A DNA stretch of 27,835 nt from a virus: positions 1-27,835 of IMG/VR virus record IMGVR_UViG_3300042373_001275, one strand, 5' to 3'. The notes beneath the pieces were generated by a model. It saw nothing but the letters and a program-made list of their open reading frames with translations, was not told where the DNA came from and did no database searches. How positions within the stretch are numbered: the first letter of the stretch is position 1; each line of letters begins with the position of its first letter. Both the position numbers and the translations under genes were made by a program. Below are positions 14,767 through 21,851 of this stretch, in pieces.

Positions 14767-15921
14767 ATGGCTAACATAGCAATATATACTGGTTCAACTT
14801 TTTTTACTACTGGATCTACTCCGTTTGGTTTTTATGATGCCGATTCTACATTTAGAACCGATGCTGATAAAGTAGTAAAGTGGTGTGCACAACGTTTAGG
14901 ATATCCAATCGAAAATATTGAATTACAAGATATTCAATTCTATGCTGCATTCGAAGAAGCAGTTACAATATACGGAAACGAAGTATATCAATGGAAAATT
15001 AGAGAAAATTATATTTCGATGGAAGGATCCTCAACTGGATCTGCTCTAAATAACCAAGTAATCACTCCTAATTTATCATCTACAATCAAAATTGCTTCAA
15101 CATACGGTTCTGAAGCTGGTGTTGGTGGTACTACAACTTGGTATACAGCCTCAATTCCGATAACAGCAGGTAATCAAAATTACAATTTAAATACTTGGGC
15201 GGCACAATCAGCATCATTACAACCAGGCGATTCGATTGAAGTTAAAACAGTATTCCAACAAACACCTCCAGCAATTGTTCGTTATTTTGATCCATATGCT
15301 GGTACAGGTACAGGTATACAATCATTACTTGAAACATTTAACTTCGGATCATATTCTCCAGGTATTAACTTTATGTTAATGCCATTGAATTTTGATATGC
15401 TAAAATTACAAGCAATCGAATTAAACGACCAAGTTAGAAAATCAGCATATTCGTTTGATTTGATAAACAATCAATTAAGATTATTTCCAATACCAGTAAC
15501 AGATACTACTTTATTATTTCATTATATTAAGAAATCAGAACGTAATCAATCATTTATAAGTGGATCAGCTACCAATTTGGTTACAAATGTATCTAACGTA
15601 CCTTACAATAACCCAGTATATTCTCAGATTAACTCAGTAGGTAAAATGTGGGTATTCCAATACACACTAGCATTGGTGAAAGAAATGTTAGCATATGTTC
15701 GTGGTAAGTACGGTACCATACCAATCCCAGGATCTGAAGTAACATTAAATCAAGCTGATTTAATTACTGATGCTCGTTCTGAAAAAATAGCATTGTTAGA
15801 ACAATTACGTGGTACACTAGAAGATTCTTCTAGAACAAAACAATTAGAAAAACGTTCAATGGATGAAGGATTTGTAAACCAAACTTTACAACAAGTTCCA
15901 TTACCGATTTATATATTTTAA
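14767..15921 (+). CDS. Neck/head-tail connector protein (gp13-like)
   Basis: A 384-aa probable neck protein. Residues about 30-75 carry the pattern typical of T4-like gp13 and related connector proteins: a helix with DADKVVKWCAQRLGYP, an acidic IELQDIQFYAAFEEAVTIYG and an aromatic W/Y-rich turn (NEVYQWKIRENY). A long beta-rich middle follows, with a conserved-looking LINNQLRLFPIPVTDTTLLF strand pair near 235-255. The C-terminal third is helical (WVFQYTLALVKEMLAYVRGK, then a charged helix). The protein is longer than T4 gp13 (309 aa). It lies immediately upstream of gp14- and gp15-like genes, the T4 order 13-14-15, which strengthens the call. It would join the portal to the tail after DNA packaging. 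Confidence 0.65.
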   Translation: MANIAIYTGSTFFTTGSTPFGFYDADSTFRTDADKVVKWCAQRLGYPIENIELQDIQFYAAFEEAVTIYGNEVYQWKIRENYISMEGSSTGSALNNQVITPNLSSTIKIASTYGSEAGVGGTTTWYTASIPITAGNQNYNLNTWAAQSASLQPGDSIEVKTVFQQTPPAIVRYFDPYAGTGTGIQSLLETFNFGSYSPGINFMLMPLNFDMLKLQAIELNDQVRKSAYSFDLINNQLRLFPIPVTDTTLLFHYIKKSERNQSFISGSATNLVTNVSNVPYNNPVYSQINSVGKMWVFQYTLALVKEMLAYVRGKYGTIPIPGSEVTLNQADLITDARSEKIALLEQLRGTLEDSSRTKQLEKRSMDEGFVNQTLQQVPLPIYIF

Positions 15922-15922
15922 T

Positions 15923-16252
15923 ATGAAATTAGTAGATTTACTTTTAGAGGCATTTGAAACTTACTTTATGCAAGCCATAATTAAGGTAGAAAAAGCTAAA
16001 GCAAACCAGACCGAAATTTATAATCAAGTTAGAGCAATTAAAGATATTGTTGTAATTAAAGTTATTTCAAATGATAAATTAGAATCATTATCTGATGCTA
16101 ATTACGATTATGCACTACTTGAAATTAAATTTATTAACGAAGGTACACCTGAAGAGACAATTAGAATGATTAAAGATTCTGCTTTAGGTATTAATGGATT
16201 AGTCAAATTTTTCCCACGTGAAAAATCATTAGTCAAAATTAGAAACTACTAA
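15923..16252 (+). CDS. Unrecognised 109-aa protein in the neck operon
   Basis: No family recognised. The protein starts one base after the gp13-like stop and ends one base before the gp14-like ATG, so it is a genuine member of the neck operon. The N-terminus MKLVDLLLEAFE is a hydrophobic-acidic helix. The remainder alternates helix and strand (EIYNQVRAIKDIVVIKVISN ... YDYALLEIKFIN ... EETIRMIKDSA ... LVKFFPREKSLVKI), suggesting a small ferredoxin-like alpha/beta fold. A structural or assembly-factor role in the head-tail connector is possible from position, but nothing in the sequence shows a biochemical activity. Confidence 0.8.
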   Translation: MKLVDLLLEAFETYFMQAIIKVEKAKANQTEIYNQVRAIKDIVVIKVISNDKLESLSDANYDYALLEIKFINEGTPEETIRMIKDSALGINGLVKFFPREKSLVKIRNY

Positions 16253-16253
16253 T

Positions 16254-16742
16254 ATGGCGTTGTTTGGAGGCTCTAGAGACATATCATTATTTCGTCACAT
16301 CAATAAAGAATTGATTAATAATATCATCCAGCAATCAGTTGGATATTATACTATTAATCTAGAAAAAACAACATCTAACATATACGGAGAATCATCTAAT
16401 AAAACATATAATGACCCTATTTTAGTAAATTGTCTAATTGAACGTAATGCTCAAGCATGGACTGAAACTGAATTTGGTACTGATGTTACTCGTGAAATTA
16501 ATGTACGGTTTTTACGCGATATTCTTGTGGATATTAACTTAGTTCCTCAAGTTGGTGATGTTGTATTATGGCAAGAAAACTATTATGAGTTATCGGGGAT
16601 TGTTGAAAATCAATTTGTAGTAGGTAAAGATCCAGTATACGCGTATGATGATACTACTGATTTTGGTTCTAGTATTTCAATTATTGTAACTGCTCAGTAC
16701 ATACGTCCTGAAAAGTTAGGTTTATCTAAAGAACGATTATAA
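16254..16742 (+). CDS. Neck protein (gp14-like head completion)
   Basis: A 162-aa protein resembling the conserved core of T4 gp14 (256 aa), one of the neck proteins that seal the filled head and accept the tail. The supporting pattern is INKELINNIIQQSVGYYTIN at the N-terminus, then YNDPILVNCLIERN, a REINVRFLRDILVDINLVPQ VGDVVLW strand-helix-strand block, and YYELSGIVENQFVVGK. The C-terminal portion of T4 gp14 is absent. It is flanked by the gp13-like and gp15-like genes and overlaps the latter by one base (TAATG, 16740-16744). I am fairly confident of the neck assignment from pattern plus order; the exact gp14 equivalence needs a profile comparison. Confidence 0.62.
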   Translation: MALFGGSRDISLFRHINKELINNIIQQSVGYYTINLEKTTSNIYGESSNKTYNDPILVNCLIERNAQAWTETEFGTDVTREINVRFLRDILVDINLVPQVGDVVLWQENYYELSGIVENQFVVGKDPVYAYDDTTDFGSSISIIVTAQYIRPEKLGLSKERL

Positions 16743-17989
16743 TGGCTAGAGATTTAAAACCACTTCCTAAAAACCAATCACAAGTCGTTCAAGAAGCGTT
16801 TGTTCCTTATATCAATACGATAAGTAAAACACCTACTGATACTGTATTTTCTAAAAATAGAGGTAGAGAAATATCTTTTAAAGATAAAACAATAAAAGAC
16901 TTTTCAGTATCATTAAAAGATCATGATGAAGTAATTAAGTATTATTTTGAAAATACAATTAAACCATCAGTAATACAGAATGGGGAACGAGTAATGGTAC
17001 CTATCGTTTATGGATCTCCAGAACGATGGAAGTCAGTCCAATCTGATGGAGTTTATCGTGATAAAGATGGTAAAATAATGGCTCCGATTATCATGTACAA
17101 ACGTGATACGTTGGAAAAAAATCGCTCATTAGGTAATAAATTAGATGGAAATAAAGTACATAATTATCAAGTATTTGAACAACGATTTAATCCTAAAAAC
17201 CAATACGATAAATTTTCAATTTTAACTAACAGACAACCTTCAAAAGAGGTATACATGTCTGTTATACCTGATTATGTTACTTTAACATATTCATGTGCTA
17301 TATTTACTGATTATATAGAACAAATTAATCCAATTATTGAAGCTATTAATTTTGCTTCTGACTCGTATTGGGGTGATTTTTCTCGTTTTAAGTTTAGAGC
17401 ACGAATTGACCAATTCACTAATACAACTGAAGTAAATACTACGGATGGTAGAACCGTTCGTACTAATTTTAATATCGTATTACAAGGATATATTATACCG
17501 GATGTTATTAATAAACAAATAGCTAACGCTGATATTTATTACTCGACATCGCAGTTGGTTTTTAATTTTGAAACTACTACAGATGATTTGACCGGTCAAG
17601 ACATATCTACATTAAGTGCTTTAACTATGGGATCTACAAATTCCACAACTATATTTGAAGGTGGAAGTAATGTAACAATAAATACATCTATTGCATCTGA
17701 TCAATTAACATATTTAAATAGATCACTTGTAAAAGTAGCAGATTCTGTTACAGTAAATACAGCTACATTTAATGCAGAATTTTTACCTGCTCCATTATCA
17801 TCAGCATTCCCTCCAACATCTAAAGATAATTTTACTTTCTACATTAATGGTATTTATATACGATTTAGTGTTGTTTCAACATTTGTAGACAACGGAAATG
17901 GAACATGTACTGTAACTTTTGATACTAATGCTTTAGGGTATAATTTAGAAACAAGTGACGAAGTTATAGCAATCGGTAAATTCTTATAA
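16742..17989 (+). CDS. Tail terminator/sheath stabiliser (gp15-like) with C-terminal extension
   Basis: A 415-aa protein whose first ~275 residues follow the T4 gp15 plan (272 aa), the ring that caps the tail tube and sheath and binds the neck. Visible family marks are VMVPIVYGSPERWKSVQ, the IMAPIIMYKRDTLEKNRSL segment, and IPDYVTLTYSCAIFTDYIEQ followed by INPIIEAINF, then a strand pair ending in LQGYIIPD. Residues about 280-415 form an extra beta-rich, Thr/Ser-rich domain (from GSTNSTTIFEGGSNV to the end) not found in T4 gp15. That domain may decorate the neck or contact the fibre proteins encoded next. It starts in a one-base overlap with the gp14-like gene and ends 2 bases before the first fibre-like gene. 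Confidence 0.55.
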   Translation: MARDLKPLPKNQSQVVQEAFVPYINTISKTPTDTVFSKNRGREISFKDKTIKDFSVSLKDHDEVIKYYFENTIKPSVIQNGERVMVPIVYGSPERWKSVQSDGVYRDKDGKIMAPIIMYKRDTLEKNRSLGNKLDGNKVHNYQVFEQRFNPKNQYDKFSILTNRQPSKEVYMSVIPDYVTLTYSCAIFTDYIEQINPIIEAINFASDSYWGDFSRFKFRARIDQFTNTTEVNTTDGRTVRTNFNIVLQGYIIPDVINKQIANADIYYSTSQLVFNFETTTDDLTGQDISTLSALTMGSTNSTTIFEGGSNVTINTSIASDQLTYLNRSLVKVADSVTVNTATFNAEFLPAPLSSAFPPTSKDNFTFYINGIYIRFSVVSTFVDNGNGTCTVTFDTNALGYNLETSDEVIAIGKFL

Positions 17990-17991
17990 GA

Positions 17992-18411
17992 ATGGCATTA
18001 GTAAACAGTAAACAACTACGTAAACCAATATCAGGATCTTTTACCGGTTCCTTTGCTGGTGACGGTAGTGGATTAACAAGTGTAGTAGCATTAATAGCAC
18101 CTCGTATTGCTAGTGGTAGTGCAACTGCATCAATTTCTCCTGTTGATGGATTTGTTGTTAATATTAGTACTTTAATTTCTGGATCACTAACAATTACCGG
18201 ATCTGTATTTACTAAAGGTACTTTATTTATTACTGGTTCAAATAATAATACATTATTTTTAATTAAAAACAATTCTAATCAAAATATATTCGAAGTAAAA
18301 CAAAATGGAATAATAAATGTAGCTACACAATCTGTAAATCCATTTACTATTTCTGCTAGTGCTGGTGATATTTATTTCACCTCGTCTTCAATGTATGTGG
18401 GTTTAGAATAA
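17992..18411 (+). CDS. Small fibre-like protein with SGSFTGSFAGDGSGLT module
   Basis: A 139-aa Ser/Gly/Thr-rich beta protein. Residues about 13-30 hold GSFTGSFAGDGSGLTSV, the module that recurs in the next fibre genes. Then comes an alternating strand pattern with SGSLTITGSVFTKGTLFITG, typical of trimeric fibre shafts or beta-helices, and a C-terminal ASAGDIYFTSSSMYVGLE. No signal peptide. It starts 2 bases after the gp15-like stop, so it belongs to the neck transcript, but its composition places it with the fibre proteins. It may be a short neck or whisker-like fibre, or a collar decoration; this is inferred. The partner and precise function are unknown. Confidence 0.8.
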   Translation: MALVNSKQLRKPISGSFTGSFAGDGSGLTSVVALIAPRIASGSATASISPVDGFVVNISTLISGSLTITGSVFTKGTLFITGSNNNTLFLIKNNSNQNIFEVKQNGIINVATQSVNPFTISASAGDIYFTSSSMYVGLE

Positions 18412-18416
18412 TTATA

Positions 18417-18427
18417 TATTTATAACG
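18417..18427 (+). promoter_or_regulatory. Candidate late promoter TATTTATAACG (fibre genes)
   Basis: TATTTATAACG, one mismatch to the recurrent box, followed by GAATAATACTAAA, 26 bases before the ATG at 18454. Confidence 0.57.
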
Positions 18428-18453
18428 GAATAATACTAAAAAAACAATAAAAA

Positions 18454-19416
18454 ATGGCAGTTTGGAAAAAAGTCATTGTATCAGGTAGTGTAGCTGAACT
18501 ATCCGCAGTATCAGCAAGTGCCTTTTACGTACAGAATGGTCAATTAATAACAACATCTCCTTCATCAACAATACTATCTGGTTCATTTTCAGGATCATTT
18601 AGAGGAAATGGAAGCGGATTAACTAATGTAGCTCTAGACTCAGCTATTACTAATGGTACTGGAGTCTCAGCATTTTCATATAATGGTACTGGTTCAGCTA
18701 CAGTAGCAGTTTCTGGTTCATCCGCTTTATCTTCAAATAGAATTTCGAAATGGACTGGAGATGCATTTGCAGATACTACTTTAACAGATAATGGAACTGT
18801 AGTTTCAGGTGCTAGTTCAATTCAGTTAACTGGAGCTAGTTCACAATTAACCGGTTCATTTACTGGATCGTTTGCTGGTGATGGTGCTAATTTAACTGGC
18901 TTAGTTAGTACATTATTCATTAGTGCATCTACTGCAGGTGGAGTTTTATCATCTGGTTCAATCGATCTAAAAACAGAAACATTAAAAATTAATGGTACTG
19001 CTAATGAAATCGATACTGATTATAATGATACTACAAATACATTAACTGTTGGTTTACCTAATAGTGTAAGTATTACTACTGATTTAACAGTTGGAGGCAA
19101 TTTAACTGTAAATGGTGATTTAACTTATTTAAATGTAGCTAATTTAGCAGTTGAAGATAAATTCATATTATTAAATTCTGGCTCAACAAATCCAGACGAA
19201 GCTGGTTTAATAGTAGATGAAGGAAATGGTATTGGACACGCATTTGCATTTGATGGTGGTACTACTCGTTGGGGTTTTACAGCATCTTTAAATTCTACAG
19301 CAAGTTCTTTCGTTCCAGATGCTTTTGCGGCCGCAGTAGTAACTTCAGACATAGTTGAGTATCAAAAAGTAGGTAATATTAGAGTAGAAAGCGGAGAAAT
19401 TTATATTTACGTTTAA
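18454..19416 (+). CDS. Modular tail fibre/structural protein (320 aa)
   Basis: A Ser/Gly/Thr-rich fibre-like protein of 320 aa. It opens with MAVWKKVIVSGSVAELSAVS, closely matching the start of the protein at 19760 (MPNWKKLIVSGSDASLNSLN), so both probably dock by the same N-terminal module. Two FxGxGxxLT modules follow: GSFSGSFRGNGSGLTNV (about 46-62) and GSFTGSFAGDGANLTGL (about 133-149). Near 207-240 a regular strand repeat, TTDLTVGGNLTVNGDLTYLN, leads into VANLAVEDKFILLNSGS, then a terminal globular part (AGLIVDEGNGIGHAFAFDGG ... WGFTAS). This is typical of phage fibre proteins with a triple-stranded shaft and a C-terminal head. No intramolecular chaperone domain is recognised. It has its own promoter-like box upstream. 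Confidence 0.82.
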   Translation: MAVWKKVIVSGSVAELSAVSASAFYVQNGQLITTSPSSTILSGSFSGSFRGNGSGLTNVALDSAITNGTGVSAFSYNGTGSATVAVSGSSALSSNRISKWTGDAFADTTLTDNGTVVSGASSIQLTGASSQLTGSFTGSFAGDGANLTGLVSTLFISASTAGGVLSSGSIDLKTETLKINGTANEIDTDYNDTTNTLTVGLPNSVSITTDLTVGGNLTVNGDLTYLNVANLAVEDKFILLNSGSTNPDEAGLIVDEGNGIGHAFAFDGGTTRWGFTASLNSTASSFVPDAFAAAVVTSDIVEYQKVGNIRVESGEIYIYV

Positions 19417-19445
19417 AATTAAAGATATAGTTACATAAAATCGTT

Positions 19446-19652
19446 ATGGGAATTACAGCAAAGAATGTTAGAGTAAATACTCTTGAGAATAATAATGTTC
19501 CAACTTCACCTGATGAAAATAAATTATCAAAGGAGGAGTTGGAACTTTTAATTAATCTAATCAAAAAATCTAGTTTTTTAGGAGAACATATTGAAATTAT
19601 ATATAATTTAGTTCTCAAACTTCAGAATCAATTTCTAGAAGAAACTAGATAA
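19446..19652 (+). CDS. Small 68-aa helical protein between fibre genes
   Basis: A short gene on the plus strand with an ATG after AAAATCGTT. The N-terminal part (ITAKNVRVNTLENNNVPTSP) is extended. Residues about 26-66 form two helices (SKEELELLINLIKKS and GEHIEIIYNLVLKLQNQFLEE), with a regular hydrophobic pattern that argues for a real protein. The charged, non-Ser-rich composition differs sharply from the flanking fibre proteins. It could be a chaperone-like or regulatory subunit for fibre assembly; this is position-based inference. A 79-aa reading frame on the opposite strand overlaps it and is judged a shadow. Confidence 0.72.
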   Translation: MGITAKNVRVNTLENNNVPTSPDENKLSKEELELLINLIKKSSFLGEHIEIIYNLVLKLQNQFLEETR

Positions 19653-19658
19653 ATCGTA

Positions 19659-19669
19659 TATTTATTGTA
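19659..19669 (+). promoter_or_regulatory. Candidate promoter TATTTATTGTA (beta-helix gene)
   Basis: TATTTATTGTA resembles the recurrent box over its first seven bases. It is 91 bases before the ATG at 19760. The leader between them contains the palindrome GTTGGCCCAAC (19681-19691) and imperfect inverted repeats around GCATATATGC, so it may be structured. Confidence 0.4.
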
Positions 19670-19759
19670 AATAGTTAATTGTTGGCCCAACGGAAGTAGG
19701 CATATATGCTAGGCATAGTATATGTATCTAACCACACTTAACATAAAGTTTACTAAGAT

Positions 19760-21484
19760 ATGCCAAATTGGAAAAAACTGATTGTATCCGGATCGGATGC
19801 TAGCCTGAATTCACTGAATGTAACCACATTCATAAGCGCTTCCTCATTTAATGGTTCTGGAGCTGGATTAACAGATATAGATACTATTGATAAAGTATTC
19901 TATGTTGCCGAAGACGGATCAGATACAAATAATGGTAAATCACTTTCATTCCCATTTCGCACAATTAAAGCAGCTACAATTGCAGCATCTGCTTCAAGAG
20001 CTGCTAATCCAGGACTTCCAGTATACAGACAAAGTATTCAAGTTAAGAGTGGATACTATACAGAAATAGCACCTATTACAGTTCCATCAAATGTATCTAT
20101 ATTAGGTGATGATTTAAGATCAGTAGTAGTATCACCAACAACTGCAACATCAGGTTCGAATTTATTCTTAATGAATAATGGAACCTATTGTTACGGATTA
20201 CGTTTAGAAGGATGCAAAATTGATAATTTAGAAGATCCAAGAAATGGTTTCTTCTTTGCATTTGCTCCAAGTGCATCAATCGTTACTTCACCCTATGTTC
20301 AGAACTGTTCTGCTATTGCAACACCAGCAGATAAATTTTATTCTCCATTAGATTCAGGCTCAGCTAATCCATTAATTGGAAACGGTCCAGGTGGTATGAT
20401 AGTAGATGATTCTGTTTTAGATGGATATTCACCTCTAAAATCAATGATTGTAGATGCATACACACAGGTAGCATTTAACGGAATTGGTATATGTGTTAGA
20501 GGTAGAGGATATGCTCAATTAGTATCATTTTTTACTAACTTTTCACGTGTAGGTGTTTATTGCATAGATGGAGGACACGCATCATTACTAAACTCAAATA
20601 CTACATTTGGTGATTTTGGATTACGATCTAAAGGATTAAGAATGCTAGTTAAACCAGATATAAGTGCTGTAAGTACTTCTATTGATGTTTCGGGTTCATT
20701 ATTGATTAGTGCAAATAAAGCAAACATTCAAGAATACATGACCCAACAGTTATTAATATCGGGTAGCTATAAAGAAAATTATTATTCTGGTTCAACATAT
20801 TGTTATAAAGATAGTGGAATAATAGTTGATTCGCTTGCTGATGATTTATTATCACCAGGAGCAGCTCGTATATCTCAATTCACTTCAGGTATGTTTAAAG
20901 GACAAGATGTATCATCAGGTAGTATTTTTACTTTACCTATAGCATCTGGTTCTTTATTTACTAAAGGAGCAGTATCTGTTGTTCCTAGAGCATCGAATGC
21001 AAGTGGATCATTAATTGGGGATTTTATTTTAGGATGGCAATTTATTAGAAAATATATTGTAGATGATCCGTCAGGTAATTTTTCTACACTTTCAACACCA
21101 GCTAGAAATAAAGTCAATCAATTAATGACTGTATTAATAGATACAGTTACTGCAGTTGATGTAAATGGAGCTGGCGCTCAATATTTACAAGAATTTGGTT
21201 CATTAATTACATCAACATCGCATGATTTTTCATATGCTGGTGCTGGTGTTAACTTTTTAGCACTACCAATAAATCAAGGGGGTGTTGGAGAAACAAATGT
21301 AGCATTACGTATTGTAGAAGAAACTGGTGGAAGGGTATTCCATACATCAGGAGATGAAACAGGTGATTTTTATGCGGGTAATGATTTTGTAATTAGACAA
21401 GAAACAGGTACAATTGAAGGTAGAACATTCAACAAAGCAATATCAGCACAAATAACACCATTAAACTTAGCATTAGAAGGATAA
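19760..21484 (+). CDS. Right-handed beta-helix tail protein (fibre/tailspike-like)
   Basis: A 574-aa protein. Residues 1-40 hold the shared docking module (MPNWKKLIVSGSDASLNSLN) and an FNGSGAGLT element. From about 46 a parallel beta-helix begins with the classic VFYVAEDGSDTNNGKSLSFP FRTI entry (YV..DGSD.N.G...PF.TI), as in pectate-lyase-fold and DUF1565-type proteins. Short turns with Asn/Gly and stacked hydrophobics follow (SNVSILGDDLRSVVVSP, GLRLEGCKIDNLED and similar). The helix continues to about 330 and is followed by alpha/beta C-terminal regions. This fold is common in phage tailspikes that bind or cut surface polysaccharide, but no catalytic acid triad can be assigned by eye, so enzymatic activity is open. 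It sits in the fibre locus with a ~100-base leader. Confidence 0.8.
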   Translation: MPNWKKLIVSGSDASLNSLNVTTFISASSFNGSGAGLTDIDTIDKVFYVAEDGSDTNNGKSLSFPFRTIKAATIAASASRAANPGLPVYRQSIQVKSGYYTEIAPITVPSNVSILGDDLRSVVVSPTTATSGSNLFLMNNGTYCYGLRLEGCKIDNLEDPRNGFFFAFAPSASIVTSPYVQNCSAIATPADKFYSPLDSGSANPLIGNGPGGMIVDDSVLDGYSPLKSMIVDAYTQVAFNGIGICVRGRGYAQLVSFFTNFSRVGVYCIDGGHASLLNSNTTFGDFGLRSKGLRMLVKPDISAVSTSIDVSGSLLISANKANIQEYMTQQLLISGSYKENYYSGSTYCYKDSGIIVDSLADDLLSPGAARISQFTSGMFKGQDVSSGSIFTLPIASGSLFTKGAVSVVPRASNASGSLIGDFILGWQFIRKYIVDDPSGNFSTLSTPARNKVNQLMTVLIDTVTAVDVNGAGAQYLQEFGSLITSTSHDFSYAGAGVNFLALPINQGGVGETNVALRIVEETGGRVFHTSGDETGDFYAGNDFVIRQETGTIEGRTFNKAISAQITPLNLALEG

Positions 21485-21499
21485 ATAAATAATAAAAAT

Positions 21500-21838
21500 A
21501 TGGCATTAGCTTTAAATAAATTTCGATTATTAACCAAAAACTTAGTTTCTGGTAGTAATACTATATACCAAGAAAATATAGATGTAGCAACTATTATTTT
21601 ATCTTGCCAAATTACAAACATAACAAGTTCTATTCAATCTTGTGATGTAGCAATTCAAAAAAGTGGTTCATTATCCCAAATTACCTTATTAAGAAATGCT
21701 GTAATACCTGTAGATGAATCTTTAAACCCACTAGCCGGTAAAATTGTATTAGAAAGAAATGATGCATTTGTTATTAAAACATCTGTTAGTGGCAGTTTAG
21801 ATGTGATATTATCTGTTCTTGAGAACGCAATTAATTAA
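21500..21838 (+). CDS. Small beta-rich structural protein (112 aa)
   Basis: A 112-aa protein with an ATG after AATAATAAAAAT. It has an alternating beta pattern: RLLTKNLVSGSNTIYQENID, then ATIILSCQITNITSSIQSCD, SLSQITLLRNAVIPVDE and KIVLERNDAFVIKTSVSG, ending LDVILSVLENAIN. It has no ASY repeats and is compact, like a single jelly-roll or Ig-like domain. It is wedged between the beta-helix gene (15 bases) and the giant fibre gene (13 bases), so it is likely a virion component linked to fibre attachment or to the baseplate. The function is inferred from context only; similar small proteins are often seen next to marine T4-like fibres. Confidence 0.8.
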   Translation: MALALNKFRLLTKNLVSGSNTIYQENIDVATIILSCQITNITSSIQSCDVAIQKSGSLSQITLLRNAVIPVDESLNPLAGKIVLERNDAFVIKTSVSGSLDVILSVLENAIN

Positions 21839-21851
21839 AAATAATTAAATA

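Noticed and set aside
17964-18272. 102-aa minus-strand frame over the small fibre gene
   Set aside because: Shadow of the Ser/Thr/Gly codons of the plus-strand gene, which has fibre motifs in the correct frame. The minus frames at 19125, 20097, 20875, 21370 and 27590 were rejected for the same reason.
19379-19618. 79-aa minus-strand frame overlapping the 68-aa gene
   Set aside because: The plus-strand frame has the regular amphipathic pattern and matches the direction of neighbours; the minus frame overlaps two plus-strand genes.
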